A DNA stretch of 64,000 nucleotides, taken from positions 62,001 through 126,000 of the forward strand of contig NZ_CBCRXM010000006.1 in assembly GCF_965137005.1 (NCBI RefSeq), read 5' to 3'. The translations under genes and the position numbers were made by a program. Source of the DNA: Sphingomonas_O antarctica (GTDB lineage Bacteria; Pseudomonadota; Alphaproteobacteria; Sphingomonadales; Sphingomonadaceae). Positions 15,902 to 23,588 of the stretch are shown here, one piece after another. Below the pieces are notes generated by a model. That model searched no databases. It saw only the letters and a program-made list of their open reading frames with translations, and was not told the origin of the DNA. Position 1 is the first letter of the stretch. Each line of letters starts with the position of its first letter.

Positions 15902-17560
15902 ATGTCCCGCCAAAACGTCACGATCCTGTCCGCCCTCCTACTGACGGCGATGCCTGTCGCCGCCCAGAATAGCGCCCCGATCGATCCGGCGCGCATGTCG
16001 GATGTCGTCCGCACCCTCGCCGCCGACGATTTTCAGGGTCGCGCACCCGGCACGCCGGGCGAAGACAAGACCGTCGCTTATTTGTCCGACCAGTTCGCCA
16101 AGGCCGGCTTGGCACCCGCGGGCGAGAACGGCACGTTCGTCCAGACCGTGCCGCTGATCCGCACGCGCATCGGTTCGCCCGCGACGATATCGATTGCGAC
16201 GCCGGGCGGCACCATCGCGCTCAACCAGTCCCAACAGGCGTATTTCAGCACGGTGCGCGACGTCTCGCGGCTGACCATCGCCAAGGCGCCGTTGGTATTC
16301 GTCGGCTATGGCGTCCACGCCCCGGAACGCCAGTGGGACGATTTCAAGGGCGTCGACCTGAAGGGCAAGGTCGCGATATTCCTGGTCAACGATCCCGATT
16401 TCGAGGCGGTGGCGGGCGAACCCGTCGCCAACACATTCGGCGGCAAGCGGATGACCTATTACGGCCGCTGGACGTACAAATATGAAGAAGCGGCCCGCCG
16501 TGGCGCCATTGCCGCGCTGATCGTCGACGACACTGCCGGCGCTGGCTATGGCTGGTCGACGGTCATCGCGCCGCAGGGCGAAAATTACGACATCGTCCGC
16601 GCGCCCGGCGATTATCGCGTCCTGCTGCAAGGCTGGCTCGAAGGCGAAGCCGCGCGCACTCTTTTCACGAAATCGGGACTCGATCTCGACAAGCTCCGCA
16701 TCGCCGCGCGTCGCGCCGATTTCCGCCCCGTCCCGCTCTCCGGCGCGGCCTTGTCGGTCGATGCGCCGGTTGCGGCCGACCATGTGCAAAGCCGCAACCT
16801 GATCGGCAAGATCGCTGGGACGGCTCACGCGGACGAGACGATTATGTTCGGCGCGCATTGGGATGCCTATGGCGTCGGCAGCCCCGACGCGACGGGGCGA
16901 ACGGTGCGCGCGGGTGCCGCCGATGATGCGATCGGCGTCGCGGGCGTGCTCGAACTCGCGCGGGCCTTCGCCAAGGGGCCAAAAACCCAGCGGACCTTGC
17001 TGTTCTCCGCCTGGACGGGTGAGGAACGCGGGCTGCTCGGTTCGGAACACTATGCCGCACACCCGCTCTACCCGCTCGACAAGACCGTCGCGAACCTGAC
17101 CATGGATGTGCTCCAGACGGCCGGACCGGCGCGCGATGTCGTCCTTGTCGGCAACGGCCAGAGCGATCTCGAGGATCGCGTCGCCGCTGCCGCGACGAAA
17201 CAGGGCCGGACGATCACGCCCGAAGCGCTCCCCGAACGCGGGCTGTTCTTCCGCGCCGACCATTTTTCCTTCGCGCGGCGCGGCGTCCCATCATTGTTGC
17301 TAATGGGGATGAGCGGCGGACACGACCTCGTCACCGGCGGCCGCGCGGCGGGCGATGCGTGGCTGACCGACTATATGAAATGCTATCACCAGGCGTGTGA
17401 CGTGTGGAAACAAAGCTGGGATTTGCGCGGCGCGGCGCAGGATGTGGCGTTGCTCTACGGTATCGGCAGCAGCCTCGCGAACAGCCGCGACTGGCCGGAC
17501 TGGCGCCCGGGCACCGAGTTCAAGGCGATGCGGGAGAAGAGCGTGGCGGCGCGGCAATAA
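15902..17560 (+). CDS. M28 family zinc metallopeptidase, exported
   Basis: The roughly 552-residue protein begins with a signal peptide (VTILSALLLTAMPVAAQ). A PA-type insert lies near residues 110-250. The M28 zinc-site segments are FGAHWDAYG (His and Asp), GAADDAIGVAGVLE, WTGEERGLLGSEHYA (catalytic Glu), and RADHFSFARRGVP (His). Such enzymes are periplasmic aminopeptidases. Starts at 15875, 15878 and 15890 are also in frame behind GGAGG; 15902 best fits a signal peptide. It is divergent from the TonB gene. Confidence 0.9.
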   Translation: MSRQNVTILSALLLTAMPVAAQNSAPIDPARMSDVVRTLAADDFQGRAPGTPGEDKTVAYLSDQFAKAGLAPAGENGTFVQTVPLIRTRIGSPATISIATPGGTIALNQSQQAYFSTVRDVSRLTIAKAPLVFVGYGVHAPERQWDDFKGVDLKGKVAIFLVNDPDFEAVAGEPVANTFGGKRMTYYGRWTYKYEEAARRGAIAALIVDDTAGAGYGWSTVIAPQGENYDIVRAPGDYRVLLQGWLEGEAARTLFTKSGLDLDKLRIAARRADFRPVPLSGAALSVDAPVAADHVQSRNLIGKIAGTAHADETIMFGAHWDAYGVGSPDATGRTVRAGAADDAIGVAGVLELARAFAKGPKTQRTLLFSAWTGEERGLLGSEHYAAHPLYPLDKTVANLTMDVLQTAGPARDVVLVGNGQSDLEDRVAAAATKQGRTITPEALPERGLFFRADHFSFARRGVPSLLLMGMSGGHDLVTGGRAAGDAWLTDYMKCYHQACDVWKQSWDLRGAAQDVALLYGIGSSLANSRDWPDWRPGTEFKAMREKSVAARQ

Positions 17561-17562
17561 CG

Positions 17563-17586
17563 GCGCCGCGGCAAAGCCACGTCGTC
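17563..17586. repeat. Inverted copy of the 15012-15035 repeat
   Basis: GCGCCGCGGCAAAGCC followed by ACGTCGTC is the reverse complement of the element after the TonB gene, with one mismatch. The two copies bracket the tonB and M28 peptidase pair. Confidence 0.5.
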
Positions 17587-17610
17587 AGTCGCCGCGAACC
17601 GCGCTGGCCG

Positions 17611-17660
17611 CGCGCGTTTCGACTTGCTCGCTGCTACGCTGCTCGCATGCGAAACGCGCG
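17611..17660. repeat. Long stem-loop abutting tRNA-Pro
   Basis: CGCGCGTTTCG (17611-17621) and CGAAACGCGCG (17650-17660) form a perfect 11-bp stem with a 28-base loop, directly after the 3' end of tRNA-Pro. It could end the tRNA transcript, but no T-run follows. Confidence 0.5.
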
Positions 17661-17661
17661 T

Positions 17662-17738
17662 TGGTCGGGGAAAGAGGATTCGAACCTCCGGCCCCTGCCT
17701 CCCGAAGACAGTGCTCTACCAGGCTGAGCTATTCCCCG
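17662..17738 (-). tRNA. tRNA-Pro (anticodon CGG)
   Basis: On the minus strand the acceptor CGGGGAA pairs with TTCCCCG. The D arm has AGCTCAGCCTGGTAGAGC, the anticodon loop TTCGGGA gives CGG, and the T arm is GGTTCGAATCC. Discriminator A is followed by an encoded CCA (17664-17662). Confidence 0.96.
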
Positions 17739-17802
17739 ACCGATCGCACGAGTGCGCGAGGCAGGCGGCGCCACTAGCGAAGCGCTTCGCGAACGGCAAC
17801 CC

Positions 17803-19350
17803 TCAATGCCCGCCGCCCATGTCGACATTGGCGCGCGGCTTCGGCGCTATCCAGACCAACGTTGCCGCGATCAGGAACACCAACGCTGATAACCAATAGA
17901 CGTGAATCGCGCCAAGTGTTGCCGCCTGCCCTTCAACCAGCCGGTCGAGGCTGCCTCGGGCCTGCTCGTATGTCCCACCGGCGGCTTGTAGGGTTGCGAT
18001 CGCTCCCGCTGGATCGTTGAGCTTCCCGACCAATTCGCTTCTCGACACACGCCCCGCGTCGTCCCACGCCGTGGTCGCCAGGGCTGTCCCGACCGCCCCC
18101 GACAATGTCCGGCAAAAGCTCATCAGGCCGGCTGCAGACACCGTCTCATTTGGCTTGACGCTACCCAGCGCCAGGGCCGTCAGACCGATGAAGAAGAACG
18201 GCATGCCGATGCCCTGAAGCAAATGTGGCATCGCCAGCGTCCAGTAATCGGCGCCGATCGTCCAGTGAGTCCGCAGCACGGCCGTCGAACCCATCCACAA
18301 CAGCCCGGCGCTGATCATGACGCGGGCATCGCTCTTGCCCATCAGCCGCGCCGCGACCGGCGATCCCAACACCGCGAACACCCCGACCCACGCGACAACA
18401 TAACCGGCATTGGTGGCGGTATAACCGACCACTTGCTGGAGCCACAAAGGCGTCAGCACGACCGATGAGAAGAACGCCGCATAGCCCAGGCTCATGGCCA
18501 TCGTTGCCATGCTGAAACCGCGATAGCGGAATACGCGGATATCGACGATCGGATGCTCGGCGGTGAATTCCCAGATCAAAAACGCGCCAAAGCCAATGGC
18601 CGCAATGACTGCCAAGCCGACGATCCAGCTCGAGCTGAACCAATCGTTCTCACGACCGGTGTCTAACATGATCTGAAACGCGCCGACGAACACCACCAGT
18701 AGGATCAGGCCGATAATGTCGATCCCGACCTTCGCCACCGGTGTTTCGTAACGACTGATCATCGACCGGACGAGGACGATGCAGATCACGACGACCGGCA
18801 GGTTGATGAAAAATATCCAGGGCCAGGTCCAGTTGTCGCTGATCAGCCCGCCCAGGATCGGGCCGACGATCGGTGCGCTGGTCGTCGTCATCGCCCAGAT
18901 CGCCAGGCCGATGCCCGCACGTTCCTTGGGAAAGATCCGCAACAGCAACGTTTGGCTGAGCGGCATCAGCGGTCCGCCGGACAAACCTTGCAGCACCCGG
19001 AATGCGACTAGCATGCCGAGCGAGGTCGATACACCGCATAGGAACGAAAAAATGGCGAACCCGGTGAGCGAGACGATGAACCAGCGCACGCTGCCGAATC
19101 GCGACGAAAGCCATCCCGTCAACGGAACGCTGATCGCATCCGCCACCGCATAGCTGGTGATGGCCCAGGTGCCTTGCGTCGGCGATACAGCCAGCCCGCC
19201 GGCGATGTGCGGCACGCTGACATTGGCGATGGTGGTGTCGAGCACCACCACGAAATTGGCCAGCGCCAGCGCGAACGCGCCGAGGATCAGCCGCCCGCCG
19301 GCCAGCGGTTCGACAATCGCCTTTTTCTCGGCGGGTGCCGCGCGCGCCAT
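17803..19350 (-). CDS. DHA2-type MFS multidrug exporter, EmrB subunit
   Basis: The 515-residue inner-membrane protein has about 14 hydrophobic segments, the DHA2/EmrB size. The first helix carries ALANFVVVLDTTIANVSVPHIAG with the family's membrane Asp, and LSSRFGSVRWFIVS, RVLQGLSGGPLMPLSQ and GPILGGLISDNWTWPWIFFIN follow, all characteristic of EmrB. It is the last gene of an outer-membrane factor-emrA-emrB operon, giving a complete tripartite pump driven by protons. The substrate is unknown. The operon is divergent from a TetR repressor. Confidence 0.93.
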   Translation of the reverse strand: MARAAPAEKKAIVEPLAGGRLILGAFALALANFVVVLDTTIANVSVPHIAGGLAVSPTQGTWAITSYAVADAISVPLTGWLSSRFGSVRWFIVSLTGFAIFSFLCGVSTSLGMLVAFRVLQGLSGGPLMPLSQTLLLRIFPKERAGIGLAIWAMTTTSAPIVGPILGGLISDNWTWPWIFFINLPVVVICIVLVRSMISRYETPVAKVGIDIIGLILLVVFVGAFQIMLDTGRENDWFSSSWIVGLAVIAAIGFGAFLIWEFTAEHPIVDIRVFRYRGFSMATMAMSLGYAAFFSSVVLTPLWLQQVVGYTATNAGYVVAWVGVFAVLGSPVAARLMGKSDARVMISAGLLWMGSTAVLRTHWTIGADYWTLAMPHLLQGIGMPFFFIGLTALALGSVKPNETVSAAGLMSFCRTLSGAVGTALATTAWDDAGRVSRSELVGKLNDPAGAIATLQAAGGTYEQARGSLDRLVEGQAATLGAIHVYWLSALVFLIAATLVWIAPKPRANVDMGGGH

Positions 19351-19351
19351 G

Positions 19352-20512
19352 TCAGTTGCCGCGCGTATCGATCACGGCATCCATCGACAGCCCGACGCGC
19401 AGGGGATGGTCGCGGACTTCCTTGGCATTCAGCGCAACCCGCACCGGCAGGCGCTGAACCACCTTGATCCAGTTGCCCGTGGCGTTCTGCGCCGGAATCA
19501 GCGCGAATGCCGCCCCCGTCCCGCCAGCCAGCCCGACCACCTTGCCGTGATAGACCACGTCGCTGCCGTAAAAATCGCTGGTCACCTCGACCGGCTGGCC
19601 GATGCGGATGCGCGTGAACTGGCTCTCCTTGAAATTCGCGTCGACATAGACCGCGCTGGTCGGAACGATCGTCATGATCGGCGCGCCGGCCGCCAGCCGC
19701 TGACCGACCTGAACCATCTTGTTGGTCACCACACCGCCGATCGGCGCGCGGATCACCGTCCGCGCAAGATTGAGTTTGGCCGCGTCCAGCCGCGCGCGGG
19801 CCGCCGCCACATCGGGCGCGGTGGCGATGGTTGTCCCGCGCACCAACGCGGTCTGTGCCTCAAGATCACCCGCCGCCGAGGCGCGATTGGCCTGCGCGGT
19901 TTTGACGCCGGCAGCTGCCGTCGCCTGCATCGCCTGTGACGCGTCATAGGCCGCGCGCGCCGACGCAACTTCCTCGCCCGACACTGCACCCGTGCCCTGC
20001 AAGGCCCGGCGCCGCTGAAAATCGCCGCGCGCCTTGGCCGCTTCGGTCACCGCTTCGGCATACCGCGCGCGTGCCTGCATGATGTCGGCATCGCGCGCTT
20101 CGAGCTTGCCGCCCGCCGACGTTACCGTCGCGCTGGCCTGACCGAATTTCTGACGCGCCTGTGCCAGTGCGGCTTCCGCCGTAGCGACATCAACCTTGGC
20201 GTCGCTGTCGTCGAGCACGACGAGGATATCGCCTGCCTTGACCGTCTGAGTGTTGCTGACGCGAACCTGCGCTACCGGCCCTGGGACCAACGGCGTGATC
20301 TGCGCGCTGTCCGCCCCGACATAGGCGTTGTCGGTGTGCACCCGCCCGCGTTGGGTCAGGAGATACCACGCACCGTAAACCAACGCCGCAACCAGCACGA
20401 CAATGCCGAAAATCACGAACAGGCGCCTGCGCTTGCTGGTCCGCGCCGCATTGTCGGCGGCGGTATCGTCCTCGGCCGCGGCGGGAATTTCCTGGGGGTT
20501 GGCGTCAGCCAT
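19352..20512 (-). CDS. HlyD/EmrA family periplasmic adaptor
   Basis: This 386-residue membrane fusion protein has one N-terminal helix (LFVIFGIVVLVAALVYGAWYLL up to 20 residues of which are hydrophobic). The biotinyl-lipoyl half motif is VHTDNAYVGADSAQITPLVPGPVAQV. A long Ala/Gln/Arg-rich coiled-coil hairpin spans residues 90-230, followed by the second half motif RAPIGGVVTNKMVQVGQRL. It joins EmrB to the outer-membrane channel. The ATG overlaps the stop of the outer-membrane factor by one base (TAATG). Confidence 0.93.
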   Translation of the reverse strand: MADANPQEIPAAAEDDTAADNAARTSKRRRLFVIFGIVVLVAALVYGAWYLLTQRGRVHTDNAYVGADSAQITPLVPGPVAQVRVSNTQTVKAGDILVVLDDSDAKVDVATAEAALAQARQKFGQASATVTSAGGKLEARDADIMQARARYAEAVTEAAKARGDFQRRRALQGTGAVSGEEVASARAAYDASQAMQATAAAGVKTAQANRASAAGDLEAQTALVRGTTIATAPDVAAARARLDAAKLNLARTVIRAPIGGVVTNKMVQVGQRLAAGAPIMTIVPTSAVYVDANFKESQFTRIRIGQPVEVTSDFYGSDVVYHGKVVGLAGGTGAAFALIPAQNATGNWIKVVQRLPVRVALNAKEVRDHPLRVGLSMDAVIDTRGN

Positions 20513-21924
20513 TATCGAGCTCCATTCGAAACATATCCGCCGCCAAGGGCACGGATCAGCGCGACCTGCGCCAGCAGGCGGCGACCTTCGAGGTCGGCCA
20601 CCGCGCGGCGGCTGACGACCAGTGAGTCTTCGGCGGTCAGCGCGACCAATTGGTTGCTCAGCCCGCCGGTGTAACGCAGCCGGGCGATACGCGCCGCTTC
20701 GCCATTGCTGGCGGCGCTGCGGCGTTGTTCGGTGAGCTGCGCCTCGACGCTGTCGAGCGTCGCGACGGCGTCCGCCGCTTGACCCAATGCCGTCAGCAGC
20801 GTCCGGTCGTAATTTGCCACCGACAGATCGAAATCGGCACGGCTGCCGCGATACCGCCCGGCAATTCGCCCGCCGTCGAAGATCGGCAGGCTGAACGCGG
20901 GACCGCCGTTGCCATAGGCCGATCCGCTGTCGAACAGCTTCGACAGGCCCAGCGATTGCAGCCCGACGACTGCGCCCAGATTGATGTTGGGATAAAAGTC
21001 CGCCTTCGCGACCTTGATCCGTTCTCCCGCGGCTTCGGTCCGGACCCGCGCCGCGACCACATCGGGACGCCGCCCGACCAGATCGATGCCCGCATTGACC
21101 GGAATGCCGATCGCATAGGGCTTCATCGCGGGCGCCACGATCGTCTCGCCGCGATCAGGTCCGCGCCCGACCAGAACGGCAAGACGGTGCCGCGTCAGCA
21201 CGATCGCGGCCTCGGCAGCCTGCAGATCGGCCTCCGCCGCCGGGGCGCGCGCCTCGGCCTGGGCACCACTACCACGATTGTCCAACCCGCCCGACACGCG
21301 CAATCCGGCCAGCCGCGAACTCTCCTGCCGCAGCGCCAGCGCCTCGCGCGCAGTCGCCGCCAGCGCGAAATCACGCTGCAATTCGGCATAGGCATTGGCG
21401 ACTTCGGTCGACAACATCAGCCGCGCCTGATCGGCATCGAGCCGCGCCGCCGCCGCGTCGCCGCGCGCCGCGCGAACCGCCGCGCGCTGCTTGCCCCACA
21501 GATCGAGGTTGAAGCCGAACGTCGCGGTCAGGCGACCGGTGGAGATGATGCCGCGCGGGACGAACTGCTGCGGAATACCCAGATTATAGCTCTGCTTGTT
21601 GCCGCCGACGACGCCATCGACGCTCAGCGAAGGCGCTTGTGCCGCGCCAGCCTGCTGTACCAACGCCTCGGCCTGCGACACCCGCGCCGCGGCGGAAGCG
21701 ACATCCGGCGAACCGGCGAGCGCCTCGGCGATCAAGCCATCGAGCTGAGGGTCGGCGAAATTGGTCCACCAGGCAGCGTCGACGGCAATACCAGGCCGGG
21801 TCGCCAGGGTTGCCGCGGTTTCGCCAGGCGCAACGGCGTTGATCGCCGGCGCAGGACCGAGACGCGGCACGCACCCGCCCAGCAATACGCTCGCTGTCGC
21901 AAATAATGTGAGTGAGATACGCAA
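20512..21924 (-). CDS. Efflux outer-membrane factor lipoprotein (NodT/OprM type)
   Basis: The 470-residue protein has a lipoprotein signal with lipobox LLGGC (Cys about 18) and two OEP repeats. WWTNFADPQLDGLIAEAL, FGFNLDLWGKQRAAVRAA, GRRPDVVAARV and FSLPIFDGGRI are typical of the TolC/NodT group. It forms the trimeric exit duct of the pump with EmrA and EmrB and is first in the operon. The start appears to be TTG 21924, with GAGG five bases upstream. Two TACT-N4-AGTA sites lie upstream. Confidence 0.92.
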   Translation of the reverse strand: MRISLTLFATASVLLGGCVPRLGPAPAINAVAPGETAATLATRPGIAVDAAWWTNFADPQLDGLIAEALAGSPDVASAAARVSQAEALVQQAGAAQAPSLSVDGVVGGNKQSYNLGIPQQFVPRGIISTGRLTATFGFNLDLWGKQRAAVRAARGDAAAARLDADQARLMLSTEVANAYAELQRDFALAATAREALALRQESSRLAGLRVSGGLDNRGSGAQAEARAPAAEADLQAAEAAIVLTRHRLAVLVGRGPDRGETIVAPAMKPYAIGIPVNAGIDLVGRRPDVVAARVRTEAAGERIKVAKADFYPNINLGAVVGLQSLGLSKLFDSGSAYGNGGPAFSLPIFDGGRIAGRYRGSRADFDLSVANYDRTLLTALGQAADAVATLDSVEAQLTEQRRSAASNGEAARIARLRYTGGLSNQLVALTAEDSLVVSRRAVADLEGRRLLAQVALIRALGGGYVSNGAR

Positions 21925-21936
21925 TCCGACCTCGCC

Positions 21937-21950
21937 GTACTATCCAGTAC
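21937..21950. promoter_or_regulatory. Candidate repressor operator 1 (GTACT-ATCC-AGTAC)
   Basis: This perfect 5+4+5 inverted repeat lies 12 bases upstream of the outer-membrane factor gene. It shares TACT-N4-AGTA with operator 2, 59 bases away. Confidence 0.55.
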
Positions 21951-21996
21951 ACTTTCGCTATCAATGACGCGTGGCAGATAAGTTGTCAATTGCAAT

Positions 21997-22012
21997 GATA
22001 CTTGATAGTATC
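21997..22012. promoter_or_regulatory. Candidate repressor operator 2 (GATACT-TGAT-AGTATC)
   Basis: This perfect 6+4+6 inverted repeat lies six bases before the TetR gene start. It fits autoregulation by the divergent repressor together with operator 1. Confidence 0.6.
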
Positions 22013-22018
22013 ACCTAT

Positions 22019-22630
22019 ATGGCTTCCAGTGATCAGCCTTCAGCCAAACGTGCCGCCATCGTTGGAGCCGCACGCACCGAATTTTTTCTGCACGGCTATG
22101 GCGCGACGACAATGTCGGCGGTTGCCGCGCGTGTCGGCGGATCGAAGACGACATTGTGGGCCTATTTCCCATCCAAGCAGGAACTGTTCGCGGCCGTGGT
22201 CGACGATCTGGTCGAACGATTCGGCGAGGCGTTGGACGTCCCGCTCGATGCGACACTGCCGGTGTCCGCGGCCCTTCGCCAGTTTGCCGAATCCATCATG
22301 GCGATCGTCGGCACCCCCGAAATCATCGACCTGCACCGTATCGTCGCGGGGGAGGCCGGACGCTTTCCCGAACTCGGCACGCTGTTTTTCGAACGCGGCC
22401 CAAAACGCGGCAAAGCCAAGCTGGCGGCCTATCTGACGACGGCCATGGCCGATGGCCGGGTGCGCCCGGGCGATCCGATGATCGCCGCGCGCCAGTTTGC
22501 TGCCTTGTGCCAGGCTGGGCTGCATCAGGATCGCTTGTGGGGCTTGGTCATCGGTAACGATCACGCGCGGTTGACGGCGGATATCGAAGCGGCAATCGCC
22601 TGCTGGACCAGGGCGTGGGCTGCATCCTAA
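22019..22630 (+). CDS. TetR/AcrR family regulator, probable repressor of the efflux operon
   Basis: The 203-residue protein carries a TetR helix-turn-helix near residues 10-55: IVGAARTEFFLHGYGATTMSAV... with VGGSKTTLWAYFPSKQELF as the recognition part. The C-terminal domain resembles the AefR/TetR_C_7-like type (ESIMAIVGTPEIIDLHRIV). The start ATG 22019 is preferred over GTG 21971 and ATG 21995, which would place operator 2 inside the gene. It is divergent from the tripartite pump and its probable regulator. Confidence 0.9.
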   Translation: MASSDQPSAKRAAIVGAARTEFFLHGYGATTMSAVAARVGGSKTTLWAYFPSKQELFAAVVDDLVERFGEALDVPLDATLPVSAALRQFAESIMAIVGTPEIIDLHRIVAGEAGRFPELGTLFFERGPKRGKAKLAAYLTTAMADGRVRPGDPMIAARQFAALCQAGLHQDRLWGLVIGNDHARLTADIEAAIACWTRAWAAS

Positions 22631-22640
22631 CATTGAGGCC

Positions 22641-23585
22641 ATGCCGACTCGCCGCACATTGCTCGCCGCCGCTCCGCTCCTTGCCACACCGCAACTGCTC
22701 CGCGCCGCCGGCGTTCCGCGTCCGCCGCTGGTCGGGCGCATCGCGCTTGATGGGCAACGCCTGTTCACCTCGGCGCAAATCAACGGCGAAAAGCTGTTGT
22801 TCGTCATCGACACCGGCACGACGCAGAACAAGATTCGCCCCGAAATCGCCGCTCGATTGAAACTCGCCGCCTTCGGCAACACTCAAGGCGGTGGCTTGGG
22901 CGCCAAATCCACATTCATGAGCATGCATATCGCGCGCGACGTCATCGTCGGCGGGATCGTTCGCCAGCCATTGATGACCTTTGAAAGCTATGATTTCGGC
23001 CGCGGTATGCGCGCGGACGTTGCCGGGCTGCTCGCGGCGGGCGTGTTGACCGGCTATCCGACGACGCTCGATTTCGTGAAGGGCGAATGGTCGCTCTATC
23101 TCGACGGATTGCCCGAACTTGCGGGTTACAAGCCCTTGCCCACGCGCCTTCAGCGGCTGCCGGGCGATCAGTCCGATCGCATTTTCGTCGATGCCACCTT
23201 CGAAGGCACACCGCTACGCCTCATGCTCGACACCGGCGCGCCGCGCAATTTACTCCTATTCCCGCAGACGGTTGCCAAATTCAAACTGTTCGAAGGCAAC
23301 CGGCCTTTCACCGAAGTGCTGACCGCCGGCTTTGGCGGTCGCTCCCGCTATCCCAGCCGCGTGATGCGCGCCAACGCGTTGCAAATTGGCCCGTACCGGT
23401 TCGAGGAACTTGCCTACACCGCGATGGACCCGCGTGAACCGCGCAAGGATTTCGGCGGAGACGGGCTCATCGGCATCGACCTGATCGGCCTGTTCGACCT
23501 CGCTATCGATCCGCGCAAGAACCGCATGCTCGTCCGACGCAATGCGCTGGCATATGTCGAGCGCGAGGCACCGCCCAAGCGCTGA
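22641..23585 (+). CDS. Retropepsin-like aspartic protease with two DTG motifs, exported
   Basis: This 314-residue protein has an N-terminal signal with a twin-Arg start (TRRTLLAAAPLLA), which suits Tat or Sec export. Two retroviral-type active-site motifs occur: FVIDTGTT (Asp about 57) and LMLDTGAP (Asp about 197). Each is followed by a beta-rich half ending in hydrophobic-hydrophobic-Gly (GLLAAG; GLIGID). Having both Asp residues in one chain lets it form a pepsin-like site without dimerising. It starts 10 bases after the TetR gene. The role is unknown. Confidence 0.85.
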   Translation: MPTRRTLLAAAPLLATPQLLRAAGVPRPPLVGRIALDGQRLFTSAQINGEKLLFVIDTGTTQNKIRPEIAARLKLAAFGNTQGGGLGAKSTFMSMHIARDVIVGGIVRQPLMTFESYDFGRGMRADVAGLLAAGVLTGYPTTLDFVKGEWSLYLDGLPELAGYKPLPTRLQRLPGDQSDRIFVDATFEGTPLRLMLDTGAPRNLLLFPQTVAKFKLFEGNRPFTEVLTAGFGGRSRYPSRVMRANALQIGPYRFEELAYTAMDPREPRKDFGGDGLIGIDLIGLFDLAIDPRKNRMLVRRNALAYVEREAPPKR

Positions 23586-23588
23586 ATG

